Of a stretch of DNA of 64,000 nucleotides, positions 8,241-17,853 are shown piece after piece; the first letter of the stretch is position 1; every line of letters begins with the position of its first letter. The stretch is from assembly GCA_910587185.1 (NCBI GenBank), contig CAJULY010000002.1:1-64000 (forward strand), in the 5' to 3' direction. This stretch comes from an uncultured Muribaculaceae bacterium. GTDB lineage: Bacteria; Bacteroidota; Bacteroidia; Bacteroidales; Muribaculaceae. The notes below the pieces were generated by a model that made no database searches, was not told where the DNA came from, and saw only the letters and a program-made list of their open reading frames with translations. The translations under genes and the position numbers were made by a program.

Positions 8241-9419
8241 TTATTCTTTGCGCCAGACCATTTTGTTGACGACGGTGACGTAAGACTGGATGATTTTGAC
8301 TACGATGTTGCTGACGTTTTCACCGACATACACATCTACGGGAGTGCCGTCATCGTGGTTGCGGTTCATCGAAATGGCTGTTTCGACTGCCTGAAGAAGT
8401 GATTTTTCATCAATACCGGCAAGGATGAAGCCAGCGTTGTCAAGGGATTCAGGGCGCTCGGTAGATGTGCGGATGCAGATTGCAGGGAACGGATGGCCGA
8501 CCGAAGTGAAGAACGAGGATTCTTCGGGAAGTGTGCCTGAGTCCGAAATTACGGCGGCAGCATTCATCTGAAGACAGTTGTAGTCATGGAAACCGAGAGG
8601 CTCATGCTGCATGACGAGCGGATGGAGCTTGAACCCTGATTGTTCCAGGCGTTTACGAGAGCGTGGATGGCAGCTGTAAAGAATAGGCATGCCATATTTC
8701 TCGGCGATGGCGTTTATTGCGTTGAATAGCGAGAGGAAGTTTTTCTCTGTGTCGATGTTCTCCTCGCGATGAGCAGAGAGCAGGATATATTTGCCTTTTT
8801 CAAGGCCGAGACGCTGATGTATGTCGCTTGCCTCGATTTCAGCGAGATTCTGATGCAGAACTTCGGCCATAGGTGAGCCTGTCACATAAGTACGTTCCTT
8901 TGGCAGACCGCAGTCTGCGAGATAGCGGCGTGCATGTTCAGAATAGCAGAGATTGACGTCGGAGATGATGTCAACGATGCGACGGTTGGTCTCCTCTGGC
9001 AGACATTCATCCTTGCAGCGGTTGCCGGCTTCCATGTGGAAGATGGGAATATGGAGACGTTTTGCAGGAATGGCCGAGAGACAGGAATTGGTGTCACCCA
9101 AAATGAGCAGAGCATCGGGCTTTATCGCTGTCATCAGCTTATAGGAACAGTTGATTATATTTCCGACTGTTGCTCCGAGATCGTCGCCCACGGCATCCAT
9201 GTAAACTTCCGGATCGGCAAGTTTGAGGTCTTTGAAGAACACGCCGTTGAGATTATAGTCGTAGTTCTGGCCTGTATGGGCAAGAATCACGTCGAAATAT
9301 TTGCGGCACTTGTTGATAGTCGCCGCCAGACGGATGATTTCCGGACGTGTGCCTACGATTATCAGCAACTTGAGCTTGCCCTTGTCGGCGAAAGAAATAT
9401 TTTGAAATTTAGAATTCAT
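8241..9419 (-). CDS. fnlC: UDP-GlcNAc 2-epimerase family, UDP-L-FucNAc synthesis (FnlC/WbjD-like)
   Basis: A 392-aa non-hydrolysing 2-epimerase: GTRPEIIRLA at 23-32, HTGQNYD at 48-54, GDTNS at 108-112, HMEAGNR at 128-134 and PEETNR at 141-146. With FnlA- and FnlB-like genes upstream, it should perform the final C2 epimerisation to UDP-L-FucNAc, rather than make UDP-ManNAc. The first 14 residues extend beyond the usual start and are encoded next to an AT-rich repeat belonging to the four-helix-bundle insert, which also supplies the ATG. The true start of the ancestral gene may have been further inside. Confidence 0.9.
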   Translation of the reverse strand: MNSKFQNISFADKGKLKLLIIVGTRPEIIRLAATINKCRKYFDVILAHTGQNYDYNLNGVFFKDLKLADPEVYMDAVGDDLGATVGNIINCSYKLMTAIKPDALLILGDTNSCLSAIPAKRLHIPIFHMEAGNRCKDECLPEETNRRIVDIISDVNLCYSEHARRYLADCGLPKERTYVTGSPMAEVLHQNLAEIEASDIHQRLGLEKGKYILLSAHREENIDTEKNFLSLFNAINAIAEKYGMPILYSCHPRSRKRLEQSGFKLHPLVMQHEPLGFHDYNCLQMNAAAVISDSGTLPEESSFFTSVGHPFPAICIRTSTERPESLDNAGFILAGIDEKSLLQAVETAISMNRNHDDGTPVDVYVGENVSNIVVKIIQSYVTVVNKMVWRKE

Positions 9420-9435
9420 AATGCATTATGCATAA
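9411..9435. repeat. AT-rich repeat at left edge of the four-helix-bundle cassette
   Basis: The segment contains AATTCATAATGCATTATGCA and is largely self-complementary around TAATGCATTA. Related words (AATTATGAATTATGCATT) recur at the other side of the gene. It includes the fnlC start codon on the minus strand. Confidence 0.5.
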
Positions 9436-9440
9436 TTTTA

Positions 9441-9448
9441 TATCTTTG
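9441..9448 (+). promoter_or_regulatory. Promoter -7 box of the four-helix-bundle gene
   Basis: TATCTTTG matches the Bacteroidetes TAnnTTTG element, 14 bp upstream of the ATG at 9463. No clear -33 TTTG is seen at the usual distance. Confidence 0.55.
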
Positions 9449-9462
9449 CAAAAAACTGTATC

Positions 9463-9825
9463 ATGAAAGAAACCGCATCAAATCCCATCGTTTTCAAAAG
9501 CAAGTTATTTGCATTGAAAATAATAAAAACTTATAAAGAATTGACAGATACACACAAAGAGTATGTACTTAGCAAGCAATTGTTAAGAAGTGGAACCTCT
9601 ATCGGTGCGAATGTTCGTGAAGCGATCCGAGCCCAAAGCCGTCCGGATTTTATTTCTAAAATGTCGATTGCACTTAAAGAAGCTTCGGAATCCGAATACT
9701 GGATAGAACTTCTTACGGAATCAGATTACTTAGAAGAAAATGTGGGGAAAAGATTGATGCTTGATTGTCAAGAATTGATAAGCATATTGACCAAAATTAT
9801 CAAGACAGCGAAAACTGTTAGATAA
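9463..9825 (+). CDS. Four-helix-bundle protein (23S rRNA intervening-sequence / Avd-like family)
   Basis: A 120-aa protein opposite in strand to the whole locus. It shows the family's hallmarks: NPIVFKSKLFALKIIKTYK, then KQLLRSGTSIGANVREA, then SRPDFISKMSIALKEASESEYWI and a C-terminal ELISILTKIIKT helix. Members form pentameric four-helix barrels, and relatives include the Avd protein of diversity-generating retroelements; the function of stand-alone copies is not established. It has its own promoter box (TATCTTTG, 9441-9448), 14 bp before the ATG, and is flanked by related AT-rich repeats (9411-9435 and 9824-9862). It sits exactly between the fnlB stop and the fnlC start, as an inserted cassette would. 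Confidence 0.85.
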   Translation: MKETASNPIVFKSKLFALKIIKTYKELTDTHKEYVLSKQLLRSGTSIGANVREAIRAQSRPDFISKMSIALKEASESEYWIELLTESDYLEENVGKRLMLDCQELISILTKIIKTAKTVR

Positions 9826-9862
9826 TTATGAATTATGCATTCTTAATTCTCAATTCTCAATT
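9824..9862. repeat. AT-rich repeat at right edge of the four-helix-bundle cassette
   Basis: AATTATGAATTATGCATT is followed by tandem AATTCTC-type 7-mers. It shares the ATAATTCATAATGCATT words with the left flank in inverted orientation. It includes the fnlB stop codon region on the minus strand, so the boundary of the insert falls at the gene end. Confidence 0.5.
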
Positions 9863-11062
9863 CTTTTTTACAGGATCGAAGTAGGTATCGGGGTGGTTGG
9901 GATCGAAGATTTCGTTGCAGTACATGACTGTCACGAGGTCTTCATTGTCGGAGAGGTTGATGATGTTGTGAGTGTAGCCGGGGAGCATGATGACGGACTG
10001 GATCTTGTCGCCGTTCACTTCATATTCGAGGATTTCATCGGTGCCTTCCTTTCGCATCTGAATCAGACCGTGACCCTTGACGACGATGAACTGTTCCCAC
10101 TTGGTATTATGCCAGTGCTGTCCTTTTGTAATACCGGGTTTCGAGATATTGATGCTGACATGACCGCAGTTGGGAGTGTGTACAAGTTCTGTGAACGAAC
10201 CGCGATCATCAATATTCATCTTCAGATCGAAGACGGCTTTTTCTGCAGGCAAGTAGCTTAGATAGGTCGAGAAGAGCCGTTTTGCGAAGCTGTCGGCAGG
10301 AATGTCCGGAATCATCAGAGACTCAGGCATGTCTGCAAACTGATGCAGCAGATCTACAATCTGTCCGAGAGTTGCATGAAACGTGACAGGAACATAGCAG
10401 TAACGTCCGTCAGCACAACCTACTGCATCTACGCCGTTGAATTCACAATGATGTTCCTTGCCTTGAAGGGCAAGAATCATTTCATCTACGAGATCATCGA
10501 TATAGAGCAATTCAAGTTCTACGGAAGGGTCATTGACCTGAATCGGAAGGCCGTTGGCTATGTTGTTGCAGAAAGTAGCGACGGCCGAATTGTAGTTCGG
10601 ACGACACCATTTGCCGAAAAGATTGGGGAAGCGATAGACAAGCACCTTGGCTCCTGTCTCTCTGGCATAATCAAAGAACAGTTCCTCACCGGCTTTCTTG
10701 CTCTCGCCGTAAGGATGTCCAGCGTATCGTCCTATCAGAGTGGCCTGAATGGAACTGCTGAGCATTACCGGGCAGTTGTTGCCATGCTTTCTCAGAGTAT
10801 CAAGCAGAGTGGAGGCGAAGCCGAAGTTGCCTTTTTTAAAGTCTTCGGGATTCTCGGGTCGGTTGACACCGGCGAGATTGAACACGAAGTCGGCTTCCAG
10901 GCAGTAGCGGTCAAGCTCTTCGGGAGTCGAATCGATGTCGTATTCGAACACCTCGTCGATCCCGACAGGATAATTTCTGGCCTTTCCGTCCTTTATGTTA
11001 TTGAGCTGGGCGCAGAGATTTTTACCAACAAATCCTTTCGCGCCTGTAACCAATACTTTCAT
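9857..11062 (-). CDS. fnlB: Bifunctional SDR reductase/cupin epimerase (FnlB/WbjC/CapF-like)
   Basis: A 401-aa two-domain enzyme of UDP-L-FucNAc synthesis. Residues 1 to about 275 are an extended SDR (TGAKGFVG at 6-13, Y118-x3-K122 in HPYGESKK). Residues about 280-395 are a cupin with H315, H317 and E322 as likely metal ligands (GQHWHNTKWEQF). In CapF the cupin epimerises at C3 and the SDR reduces the C4 ketone. It overlaps the wbuC stop by 4 bp. Its stop codon lies in the AT-rich repeat that borders the four-helix-bundle insert. Confidence 0.93.
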   Translation of the reverse strand: MKVLVTGAKGFVGKNLCAQLNNIKDGKARNYPVGIDEVFEYDIDSTPEELDRYCLEADFVFNLAGVNRPENPEDFKKGNFGFASTLLDTLRKHGNNCPVMLSSSIQATLIGRYAGHPYGESKKAGEELFFDYARETGAKVLVYRFPNLFGKWCRPNYNSAVATFCNNIANGLPIQVNDPSVELELLYIDDLVDEMILALQGKEHHCEFNGVDAVGCADGRYCYVPVTFHATLGQIVDLLHQFADMPESLMIPDIPADSFAKRLFSTYLSYLPAEKAVFDLKMNIDDRGSFTELVHTPNCGHVSINISKPGITKGQHWHNTKWEQFIVVKGHGLIQMRKEGTDEILEYEVNGDKIQSVIMLPGYTHNIINLSDNEDLVTVMYCNEIFDPNHPDTYFDPVKKN

Positions 11063-11454
11063 AACGTAAGAATGTCTTCAGGTGAAACTGGCTCGTACGG
11101 ACCATCCTTGGCCTCGAATATCACGGTGCCGGGCTCAAGAGATATGATTTTGTGCCATGTTCCGGCCGGAATGTTCAGACCGACACAGTCCGAACCGGGT
11201 CTGAGCAGAATCCTGTCGGTTTCACGGCCTTGGTCATCATAAAGAATCTCTTCCGCAGCTCCGCGCACGATAAGGCATGATTCAGAACTCTTGCGGTGTC
11301 TGTGTATCGGCAGTTTTGTACCAGGTTCGATTGCATTGAGCATGCGTTGTGAAGAATCCTGCGCCGAAGTGCGCATGTCGCGGTTCATCCTCAGGCGTGG
11401 CGACTCTTTGGCCCGGGCGGTCAGTTCATCGAGCAGTTCACTGTTGATTGTCAT
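11059..11454 (-). CDS. wbuC: WbuC-family cupin protein
   Basis: A 131-aa cupin-fold protein with probable metal ligands H51, H53 and E58 in LPIHRHRKSSESCLIVRG and a VGLNIPAGTWHKI strand. WbuC proteins occur next to fnl genes in E. coli O-antigen loci; their exact reaction is unknown, though a sugar isomerase or epimerase-like role has been considered. It overlaps both neighbours by 4 bp (ATGA), so it is translationally coupled to fnlA and fnlB. Confidence 0.88.
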   Translation of the reverse strand: MTINSELLDELTARAKESPRLRMNRDMRTSAQDSSQRMLNAIEPGTKLPIHRHRKSSESCLIVRGAAEEILYDDQGRETDRILLRPGSDCVGLNIPAGTWHKIISLEPGTVIFEAKDGPYEPVSPEDILTL

Positions 11455-12524
11455 TCGCTGCGTATTTCGCGTTTGGTGTCGGATTCGATCATGCCGAGAT
11501 CGGCCTGAATGAAGCGCAGGCGCATGAGCTGTTCCTTCATTCCCTCCACGTCAAGACGACGAGTGTTGTGGCTGTGATAGTCCTCGATCTTGCTTACCTC
11601 CTCGTTGCCTTCGGTGAAGAACTTGTCATAGTTCAGGTCACGGGTGTCGCAGGGAATACGGTAGTAGTCGCCCATGTCGATAGCTTTCGCCATCTCCTCG
11701 CGTGTTACAAGAGTTTCGTAGAGCTTTTCTCCGTGACGGGTACCGATGACCTTCACTTCGGTTTCACCATATTCGGGTTTGATCTTTGCGTAGATTTCCT
11801 TGAGGGCTTTGGCGAGAGTGTCGAGAGTTGCGGCCGGAGCCTTCTGAACGAACAGGTCGCCGTTGTGACCATGTGTAAACGCATAGATCACGAGATCCAC
11901 AGCATCGTCGAGTGTCATCATGAAGCGGGTCATCTCAGGGTCGGTGATGGTAATAGGCTTTCCGTCCATGATCTGCTCAACCCAGAGGGGAATAACCGAT
12001 CCGCGGCTGGCCATGACATTGCCGTAGCGTGTGCAGCAGATTGTCGTCTGTGCGCCGTCGCCGAGTTCGCGACCCTTGGCTATGGCCACCTTCTCCATCA
12101 ATGCCTTGGAAATACCCATTGCGTTGATAGGATAAGCCGCTTTGTCGGTCGAAAGAACTACGACATTTTTCACACCATGTTCAATTGCCGAGGCGAGAAC
12201 ATTGGCAGTTCCCTCAACATTGGTGCGTGTAGCTTCCATGGGGAAGAACTCACAGGAAGGAACCTGCTTGAGCGCCGCCGCAGAAAACACATAGTCAACG
12301 CCGCGCATGGCAACATCTACCGAAGCCTTGTCGCGCACATTACCGATATAATATTTCACCTTCGGGTTCTGAAGACGGTGACGCATATCATCCTGCTTCT
12401 TCTCGTCGCGACTGAAAATACGGATTTCTTTGATGTCCGAGTCGAGGAACCGTCTGAGCACGGCATTACCGAACGACCCGGTGCCTCCCGTAATCAGGAG
12501 GACCTTGTCCTTAAAAACAGACAT
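11451..12524 (-). CDS. fnlA: UDP-GlcNAc 4,6-dehydratase/5-epimerase (FnlA/WbjB/CapE-like)
   Basis: First enzyme of UDP-L-FucNAc synthesis. The 357-aa protein has the NAD(P) motif GGTGSFG at 13-19, the signature AAALKQVPSCEFFP (83-95) and the STDKAAYPINAMGISK stretch (125-140) seen in inverting dehydratases of the CapE/WbjB type. It starts a tightly coupled fnlA-wbuC-fnlB set. It is distinct from the PglF-type membrane dehydratase needed for bacillosamine, which is not in the window. Confidence 0.93.
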   Translation of the reverse strand: MSVFKDKVLLITGGTGSFGNAVLRRFLDSDIKEIRIFSRDEKKQDDMRHRLQNPKVKYYIGNVRDKASVDVAMRGVDYVFSAAALKQVPSCEFFPMEATRTNVEGTANVLASAIEHGVKNVVVLSTDKAAYPINAMGISKALMEKVAIAKGRELGDGAQTTICCTRYGNVMASRGSVIPLWVEQIMDGKPITITDPEMTRFMMTLDDAVDLVIYAFTHGHNGDLFVQKAPAATLDTLAKALKEIYAKIKPEYGETEVKVIGTRHGEKLYETLVTREEMAKAIDMGDYYRIPCDTRDLNYDKFFTEGNEEVSKIEDYHSHNTRRLDVEGMKEQLMRLRFIQADLGMIESDTKREIRSE

Positions 12525-12543
12525 AATTGTTATTAAATGAAAT

Positions 12544-13800
12544 CTATTTTAAATATATTGTTTCTTCGAGTTTTTTTCTAAAATCCTGAGATATTTTATC
12601 TCCGTCAAAATTATTGACCGCGAAATTGTATGCCTTTTTCCCTAATGCTTTTAGATAAGGAATGTCGTTTAATTTAATCTCCAAAATATCTTTTATTTGC
12701 TCGTCTGAAAGTTCACTATCTACAGAAATACCGACCTTATTATCTGAAAGGACATGCATGGATGCAACTTCTTGTGGCCCGAATCCAATAATTGGACGTC
12801 CTGCCATTAAATATTCCGGTATTTTTGTGCTTACAGATAGCCTTGTAAGAGCACGATAGTTTTTTTCATCACTTTCAACATGTAAAAGTATATTACTATT
12901 TTCAATAGCTTTATCAAGTTCTTCCCCGGTTACACAACCCATAATTCTCACGTTGGCCTGGTCAAATCGATTTTTAATTTCTTTTGAAATATCTGAGGCT
13001 GTATATACTAATATTCTTATGTTCAAAGGCAACAATTTTGCAATTCTTGCTATCATTTTCCATCTGTTCAAATGTAATCCGCCAAAATATGATAGGGTTA
13101 GGATATCTTGTGTTAAATTATTATCGGTGTATTTTTTTATAGGTACTGAATTCATTATCGGATAAAATTTCATTCCAAAATATTCACTATAATTTTTGCA
13201 CATCATTTCCCCTATAGCGAATCTTATAATTGATTTGGATATAATTTTTTTATAATGTCGTTCCATTCTATATTTCGACAACTTCCCTAAAATTCCGTTT
13301 TTTAATGGGTAAATTAAATAGTCATCGGCATAGAAAAGAGCTATTGGAATGTTTTGTAATTTAGCAACGAATTCACCTAATGAATGGAAGTATTTATATC
13401 CACCACCAACCAAGAATATTAAATCTGGATTCTCTTTCTTAATCCAATTTTTTAATTTTTTTGTCTTCCAAATATTAGTTCGCCAAATTAAATCTCGTAA
13501 GATTTGTGGTATTTTTGTATTATATTTTGATTTCTTATCGTAAATGTGAATCTGGTCCTTTATATCAGAGATATTAAATTCTCCTCCACAATTTTTTGAT
13601 TTGCATAAAAATCTTTTTATAATATCTATTTCCGTTACACTATAAATAGAAGAACAAAATTCAGTGTCAATCTGTAATTGAGGCCTTGTGATAAGTTGAC
13701 ATAATTCAGACGGAGCAAAGTAATGAAACATGGACTCTAATGTTTTTCCATTATTTAAAATTTTAGAAAATCCATTAGCCGAGACAATAAGTATTTTCAT
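12544..13800 (-). CDS. Glycosyltransferase, GT-B fold
   Basis: A 418-aa protein with an N-terminal MKILIVSANGFSKIL start, a central SYFGGLHLNRWKMIARI segment like the start of the nucleotide-binding half of GT4 enzymes, and ISTKIPEYLMAGRPIIGFGP-like conserved features (here SVSTKIPEYLMAGRPII), where the donor-binding Glu/Gly loop sits. It is AT-rich compared with the fnl genes beside it, as is usual for serotype-specific transferases. Donor and linkage cannot be predicted. Confidence 0.78.
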   Translation of the reverse strand: MKILIVSANGFSKILNNGKTLESMFHYFAPSELCQLITRPQLQIDTEFCSSIYSVTEIDIIKRFLCKSKNCGGEFNISDIKDQIHIYDKKSKYNTKIPQILRDLIWRTNIWKTKKLKNWIKKENPDLIFLVGGGYKYFHSLGEFVAKLQNIPIALFYADDYLIYPLKNGILGKLSKYRMERHYKKIISKSIIRFAIGEMMCKNYSEYFGMKFYPIMNSVPIKKYTDNNLTQDILTLSYFGGLHLNRWKMIARIAKLLPLNIRILVYTASDISKEIKNRFDQANVRIMGCVTGEELDKAIENSNILLHVESDEKNYRALTRLSVSTKIPEYLMAGRPIIGFGPQEVASMHVLSDNKVGISVDSELSDEQIKDILEIKLNDIPYLKALGKKAYNFAVNNFDGDKISQDFRKKLEETIYLK

Positions 13801-14031
13801 GTATTAAAACTATTATAGAGACTTAATATCTGATGGGAATTATTATTTTATTCATCATCTTTTATCTTTTGTTCTTTATATGAGAACTGCTATATGGTTT
13901 CAGTTAAAGAGATTAGATGATAAACGATATTTGATGAGACATATAATAGGAATTTCTCTTTGATTATCTATCTTCCTTCGAATATACTATTAGATTAACA
14001 AAAATGCATTTCACAATGTGAATCCCAAACT

Positions 14032-15267
14032 TTATATAATTCTATTGTTAATGGAATTATATAAATTGATGTATTTTGAACATTGTTTCTCAGCATTAAA
14101 AAATGTTTGTACCCTATCAATACATTTTTGAGAATAATAACTTTTACCTTTTTCGATTATGCTTTCAATTGATTCTTTTAAACTTTGAATATCATGCGCT
14201 TTAACAATATAACCCGTTTCAGGTGTAATTAATTCAGGGCTAGCTGTTTTATCGTAAACAATACCCGGAGTACCACAAGCCATTCCTTCAACAGTTGTAA
14301 GTCCAAAAGTCTCTTCTATTGATAGATTTAAAACTACACTAGCGATTGAATACAACTGAGTTAATTGATAAACATTTTCGGTCTTTTCAATGCCAATTAT
14401 ATTTGGAGGAAGATTTTTAATTTGTTTCTTTTTCAGACCAATAAGAATTATACGTTTGTCATCAGATAATATTTTTGATAAGGCAAGATAGTCATTCAAA
14501 CCTTTTCTTTCACTCCATGAGGAGGCAACTCCGAGAAGGATTTTTTTATTGTCCAAACCAAGAGTTGATCTAATTGAATTACTCGGATTTGGCTTATAAA
14601 TATTAGTGTTTACTCCATTGTATATGACATCTGTAGATAAACCATTAAAAAACGATTTTTTTGCTAAATTTAAAAGCCATTGCGAAACTGTAATTATATG
14701 TAATCTATCGCCAAGTGATGTAAATAATTTCTTTTTTAAATCAAAATTATTCCATGAATTATCTATCAATCCCAAACTTTTTGGATACAATTTTAATTGT
14801 GGGCAATTTAGACAGTGAGTTTTCCAACGATCACATCCAACTGCATCAAAATATGCGCAGTGCCCCGTAAAGGACCAACAATCATGGAGCGTCCAAACTA
14901 TTGGAGCCTTAATCGTAGCGAAATATTCAAACAATAACTTCAAATTCAAATAATAGCAATGAATCGTATGAAGTTGTATGACGTCCGGTTTTATTCGTTC
15001 TATCTCGTCTATAAGTTTACGAGTCGCTGACCGAGAGGCCAAACCGAAACAATGATTATCTAACAGAAAACTTTCGAAATAGGGAAAATACAAACTTTTG
15101 GAATTCCCAATTTTAATAACTGAGCTTTCGCTGGGATTTTTTCCTATCATTTTGCCTGCTATATAGCTTTCCCATCCTTTTTGCATTGCTGCTTTACCGA
15201 TATCTTCGGCAATCTTGCCTGTACTCAAGCAGTTAACGCTTAAATTTATTTGAAGTAATTTTTTCAT
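14032..15267 (-). CDS. Glycosyltransferase family 4
   Basis: A 411-aa GT4 enzyme. It has a WTLHDCWSFTGHCAYF segment with nearby Cys residues (CDRWKTHCLNCPQ), typical of a subgroup of WcaC-like transferases, then VIYNGVNTNIYKPN, and the E-x7-E motif region EETFGLTTVEGMACGTP. It acts on lipid-linked repeat units in the cytoplasm. The 230 bp between it and the next gene is AT-rich and holds no gene that I can see. Donor sugar unknown. Confidence 0.88.
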   Translation of the reverse strand: MKKLLQINLSVNCLSTGKIAEDIGKAAMQKGWESYIAGKMIGKNPSESSVIKIGNSKSLYFPYFESFLLDNHCFGLASRSATRKLIDEIERIKPDVIQLHTIHCYYLNLKLLFEYFATIKAPIVWTLHDCWSFTGHCAYFDAVGCDRWKTHCLNCPQLKLYPKSLGLIDNSWNNFDLKKKLFTSLGDRLHIITVSQWLLNLAKKSFFNGLSTDVIYNGVNTNIYKPNPSNSIRSTLGLDNKKILLGVASSWSERKGLNDYLALSKILSDDKRIILIGLKKKQIKNLPPNIIGIEKTENVYQLTQLYSIASVVLNLSIEETFGLTTVEGMACGTPGIVYDKTASPELITPETGYIVKAHDIQSLKESIESIIEKGKSYYSQKCIDRVQTFFNAEKQCSKYINLYNSINNRII

Positions 15268-15272
15268 CTGAA

Positions 15273-16409
15273 TTAGAAAAAGTCAGCCAATAAGTATGAT
15301 TCCGAACCAAAAATATTATCCTCTAAGATAAAGGTCATAAATATTCTTAGTCCACAATATATTTGAAGAAAAATTATTGGAATACTTTGTTGTCCAATTT
15401 TCCATTTCTCGGATTTTTGAAATATATATATTGTAAAAATATAGAATACTACTTCAAAATAAGAAGTAAATCTGAGAATATTTACAAAGTTATAGGACAT
15501 ATTGAACAAAGATGTCGTAGCTATTATTACCGCATAATAAACCAATCGTAAGTTAACTTTAAAGGATTTAAAACAGAATAATAAAGCTATAACAATTAGG
15601 TTATGAACTGCTATATTAAAGGGCGACACCTCCATCCCAATTGAATTGTTGCCTGTTGCATATATAGAATATGCGGAATCTGAAAATAAAGATAAAAAGT
15701 TGATTGATACAAATCCAAACATTATTAATATTGATACGATCCACGTCGTTATAAGCGCAATGAGTGCTATATTTTGGAGCTTATCTGTCTTAGGAAATAG
15801 AAAAATAATAAATACACCGAGTATTATAGCAGATGTATGAAACAATGCAGCAACAAAAATCAGTATTAAAAAATATTTCCATTTTCCCTCCAAAAGCGGT
15901 TTTATAGATATTAAAAAGATCGCCATCGCTAACATCTGACGCACTAAATTCGCTTCCATCAAAAAAAAGTTCGTTGACAGAAGTAGAAATAGTGACAAAA
16001 CTGGATGCGAATAATCATAAATGAATTTCACTACGCAGATATTGACAAACAATGCTATCAAAGTCAGAAACAGGGGGGCTTTTAAATTCAAATAATGTCC
16101 TATGACATTAATTATGTTATAGCCCAGTTCCATGCCAGTGGCTTGTTTAGTCAGCAAAACAGTGACATTGCCAATTAAATCAGATAATCTATAACCGCTT
16201 AAACTATGATAAAATATCACATATTCTTCATGATCTTCGGCAACAATACCCCAAAAACCTACCATCAATGTTAACGTCAGGATAAGGCCCCACCTACAAA
16301 TTAGCGATATTTTTGGAATTTGATCCTGAAATAATATATTTCGATTTATTTTAGGAACAGCTCCTTCGGCTAAAAGCCATAGAACTATGATGAGTATAGT
16401 CCAAATCAT
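15273..16409 (-). CDS. EpsG-like polysaccharide polymerase (Wzy role)
   Basis: A 378-aa integral membrane protein with about ten hydrophobic segments from residue 1 onward. The motif NLVRQMLAMAIFLISI followed by KWKYFLILIFVAALFHTSAI is the EpsG-family hallmark, in which RQ and the FH pair are conserved. Such proteins polymerise flipped repeat units at the outer face of the inner membrane. It overlaps the flippase gene by a few bases and lies 5 bp before the GT4 gene. Confidence 0.85.
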   Translation of the reverse strand: MIWTILIIVLWLLAEGAVPKINRNILFQDQIPKISLICRWGLILTLTLMVGFWGIVAEDHEEYVIFYHSLSGYRLSDLIGNVTVLLTKQATGMELGYNIINVIGHYLNLKAPLFLTLIALFVNICVVKFIYDYSHPVLSLFLLLSTNFFLMEANLVRQMLAMAIFLISIKPLLEGKWKYFLILIFVAALFHTSAIILGVFIIFLFPKTDKLQNIALIALITTWIVSILIMFGFVSINFLSLFSDSAYSIYATGNNSIGMEVSPFNIAVHNLIVIALLFCFKSFKVNLRLVYYAVIIATTSLFNMSYNFVNILRFTSYFEVVFYIFTIYIFQKSEKWKIGQQSIPIIFLQIYCGLRIFMTFILEDNIFGSESYLLADFF

Positions 16410-17848
16410 TATTTATTTTGGAACTTTTGTTTGATGATACTTATGATAGCTGAATAAGCTTCATTTGAAGTCAGTATGGATAATAGCCAATAAGAAGTAA
16501 CTCCGGTGAAGAACTGCAAACAAGTTTCAATGTAGATATTTAGATCAAGGAATGTGATTCCATAAACTATGCTTGCCGCAAGTAATGCGTCAAAAAAGGA
16601 TAGTCTTATGTCTTCAGCAACATTTTTTATGCCATATCCTATCGCACGTTTATAATAATAGAATGAGATAAACAGCATTACAATTGATGAAATCAGACTT
16701 CCAACCATAATAGCAAATACGCCAAACGGAATGCATATTATTATAAAAAACAATATGGAGAATTTGCTTATGAGATTAATTTTTAAAGTCAGCCCACTGC
16801 GTCCGATTGCGTTAACGGCATGAGAGACCGTAGATAAAGGCCAAAAAGCGCATATTATACAGCTTAATTGCATAAAAGGAATACTGTCTGCCCATTTCTC
16901 CGATAACAATATTAGTGTAATATTTTCACTCATTGAGCAAAGACAAAACATAAACGGCAGACATAAAAACATACTGAGCTGCAGTGCCTTCCTGATAGCA
17001 TGTCTTAGTCTTTCCATGTCATCCTGAATCAATGAATATGTAGGATACATTACCTCTGAGAATGATCCATCAACAGAATTCATAATAGATTGTGGCAATG
17101 CCTGACCTCTCTGGTAGAAGGCCAGTGATGAATTGTTGAAGAAACGACCGATGACAAGGGTATGTATATTGTTAAAAACGGTATTAAGCATGTTGGATGC
17201 CAGCACTTTTGAACTATATTTAAATAATGTTCGTAGTCTGTGAAATGAAAAAATAAATTGTGGATGCCATTTTACTATTATGAATAATATGATTCCTGAT
17301 GTGCATGCCCCGCATAACACTGAAAATACCAATGCCCACGCACCGAGGCCTTTTATAGCCAATATAATACCTACCAATCCCATGGTAAGCACGTTTATGA
17401 GGTTGACTATATAACTTTTTTTGAATTCGATCCTTTTTGCAATTAGAGCAAAATGAATGGCACAAATACCTCCAATTATCAAATTTAATGAAAGTACTCG
17501 AGTAATATCTATTAGTTGTGGTTGTTTATAAAACGCGGCAATAGCAGGTGCGGATATGTATAAAATAAGATATAATATGAGTGACAATACTATATTTCCC
17601 CAAAATACAGTCGATAAATCCAGCTCATCGGCGTCTTTCTTTTGTATTATAGCAGTAGTAAAACCATTCTTTATGAATGTATCTCCGATAGCCATGAATA
17701 TTGCAAGTAATGCAATTATTCCATAGTCGTCAGGCATCAATATTCTCGCCAATACTATTTGTATTGCCAGATTGATAACCTGATAACAGATCTTCTCAAA
17801 AAATTTCCAACCGAAGCCTACAATCGTTTTTTTTGCATTCGATTCCAT
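16409..17848 (-). CDS. Wzx-type oligosaccharide flippase (polysaccharide export family)
   Basis: A MOP-superfamily lipid-linked oligosaccharide flippase, 479 aa with about 12-14 predicted membrane segments and the WzxC-like features GWKFFEKICYQ, ARILMPDDYGIIALL and QPQLIDITRVLSLNLIIGG. A longer frame to 17887 would need a TTG start and overlap the GT2 gene by 34 bp; the ATG at 17848, just after the GT2 stop, is preferred. It flips the undecaprenyl-linked repeat to the periplasm for the EpsG-like polymerase. Confidence 0.88.
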   Translation of the reverse strand: MESNAKKTIVGFGWKFFEKICYQVINLAIQIVLARILMPDDYGIIALLAIFMAIGDTFIKNGFTTAIIQKKDADELDLSTVFWGNIVLSLILYLILYISAPAIAAFYKQPQLIDITRVLSLNLIIGGICAIHFALIAKRIEFKKSYIVNLINVLTMGLVGIILAIKGLGAWALVFSVLCGACTSGIILFIIVKWHPQFIFSFHRLRTLFKYSSKVLASNMLNTVFNNIHTLVIGRFFNNSSLAFYQRGQALPQSIMNSVDGSFSEVMYPTYSLIQDDMERLRHAIRKALQLSMFLCLPFMFCLCSMSENITLILLSEKWADSIPFMQLSCIICAFWPLSTVSHAVNAIGRSGLTLKINLISKFSILFFIIICIPFGVFAIMVGSLISSIVMLFISFYYYKRAIGYGIKNVAEDIRLSFFDALLAASIVYGITFLDLNIYIETCLQFFTGVTSYWLLSILTSNEAYSAIISIIKQKFQNK

Positions 17849-17853
17849 TAACT

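Noticed and set aside
8241..9419. UDP-ManNAc-forming WecB
   Set aside because: Its neighbours fnlA, wbuC and fnlB make the FucNAc epimerase role more likely.
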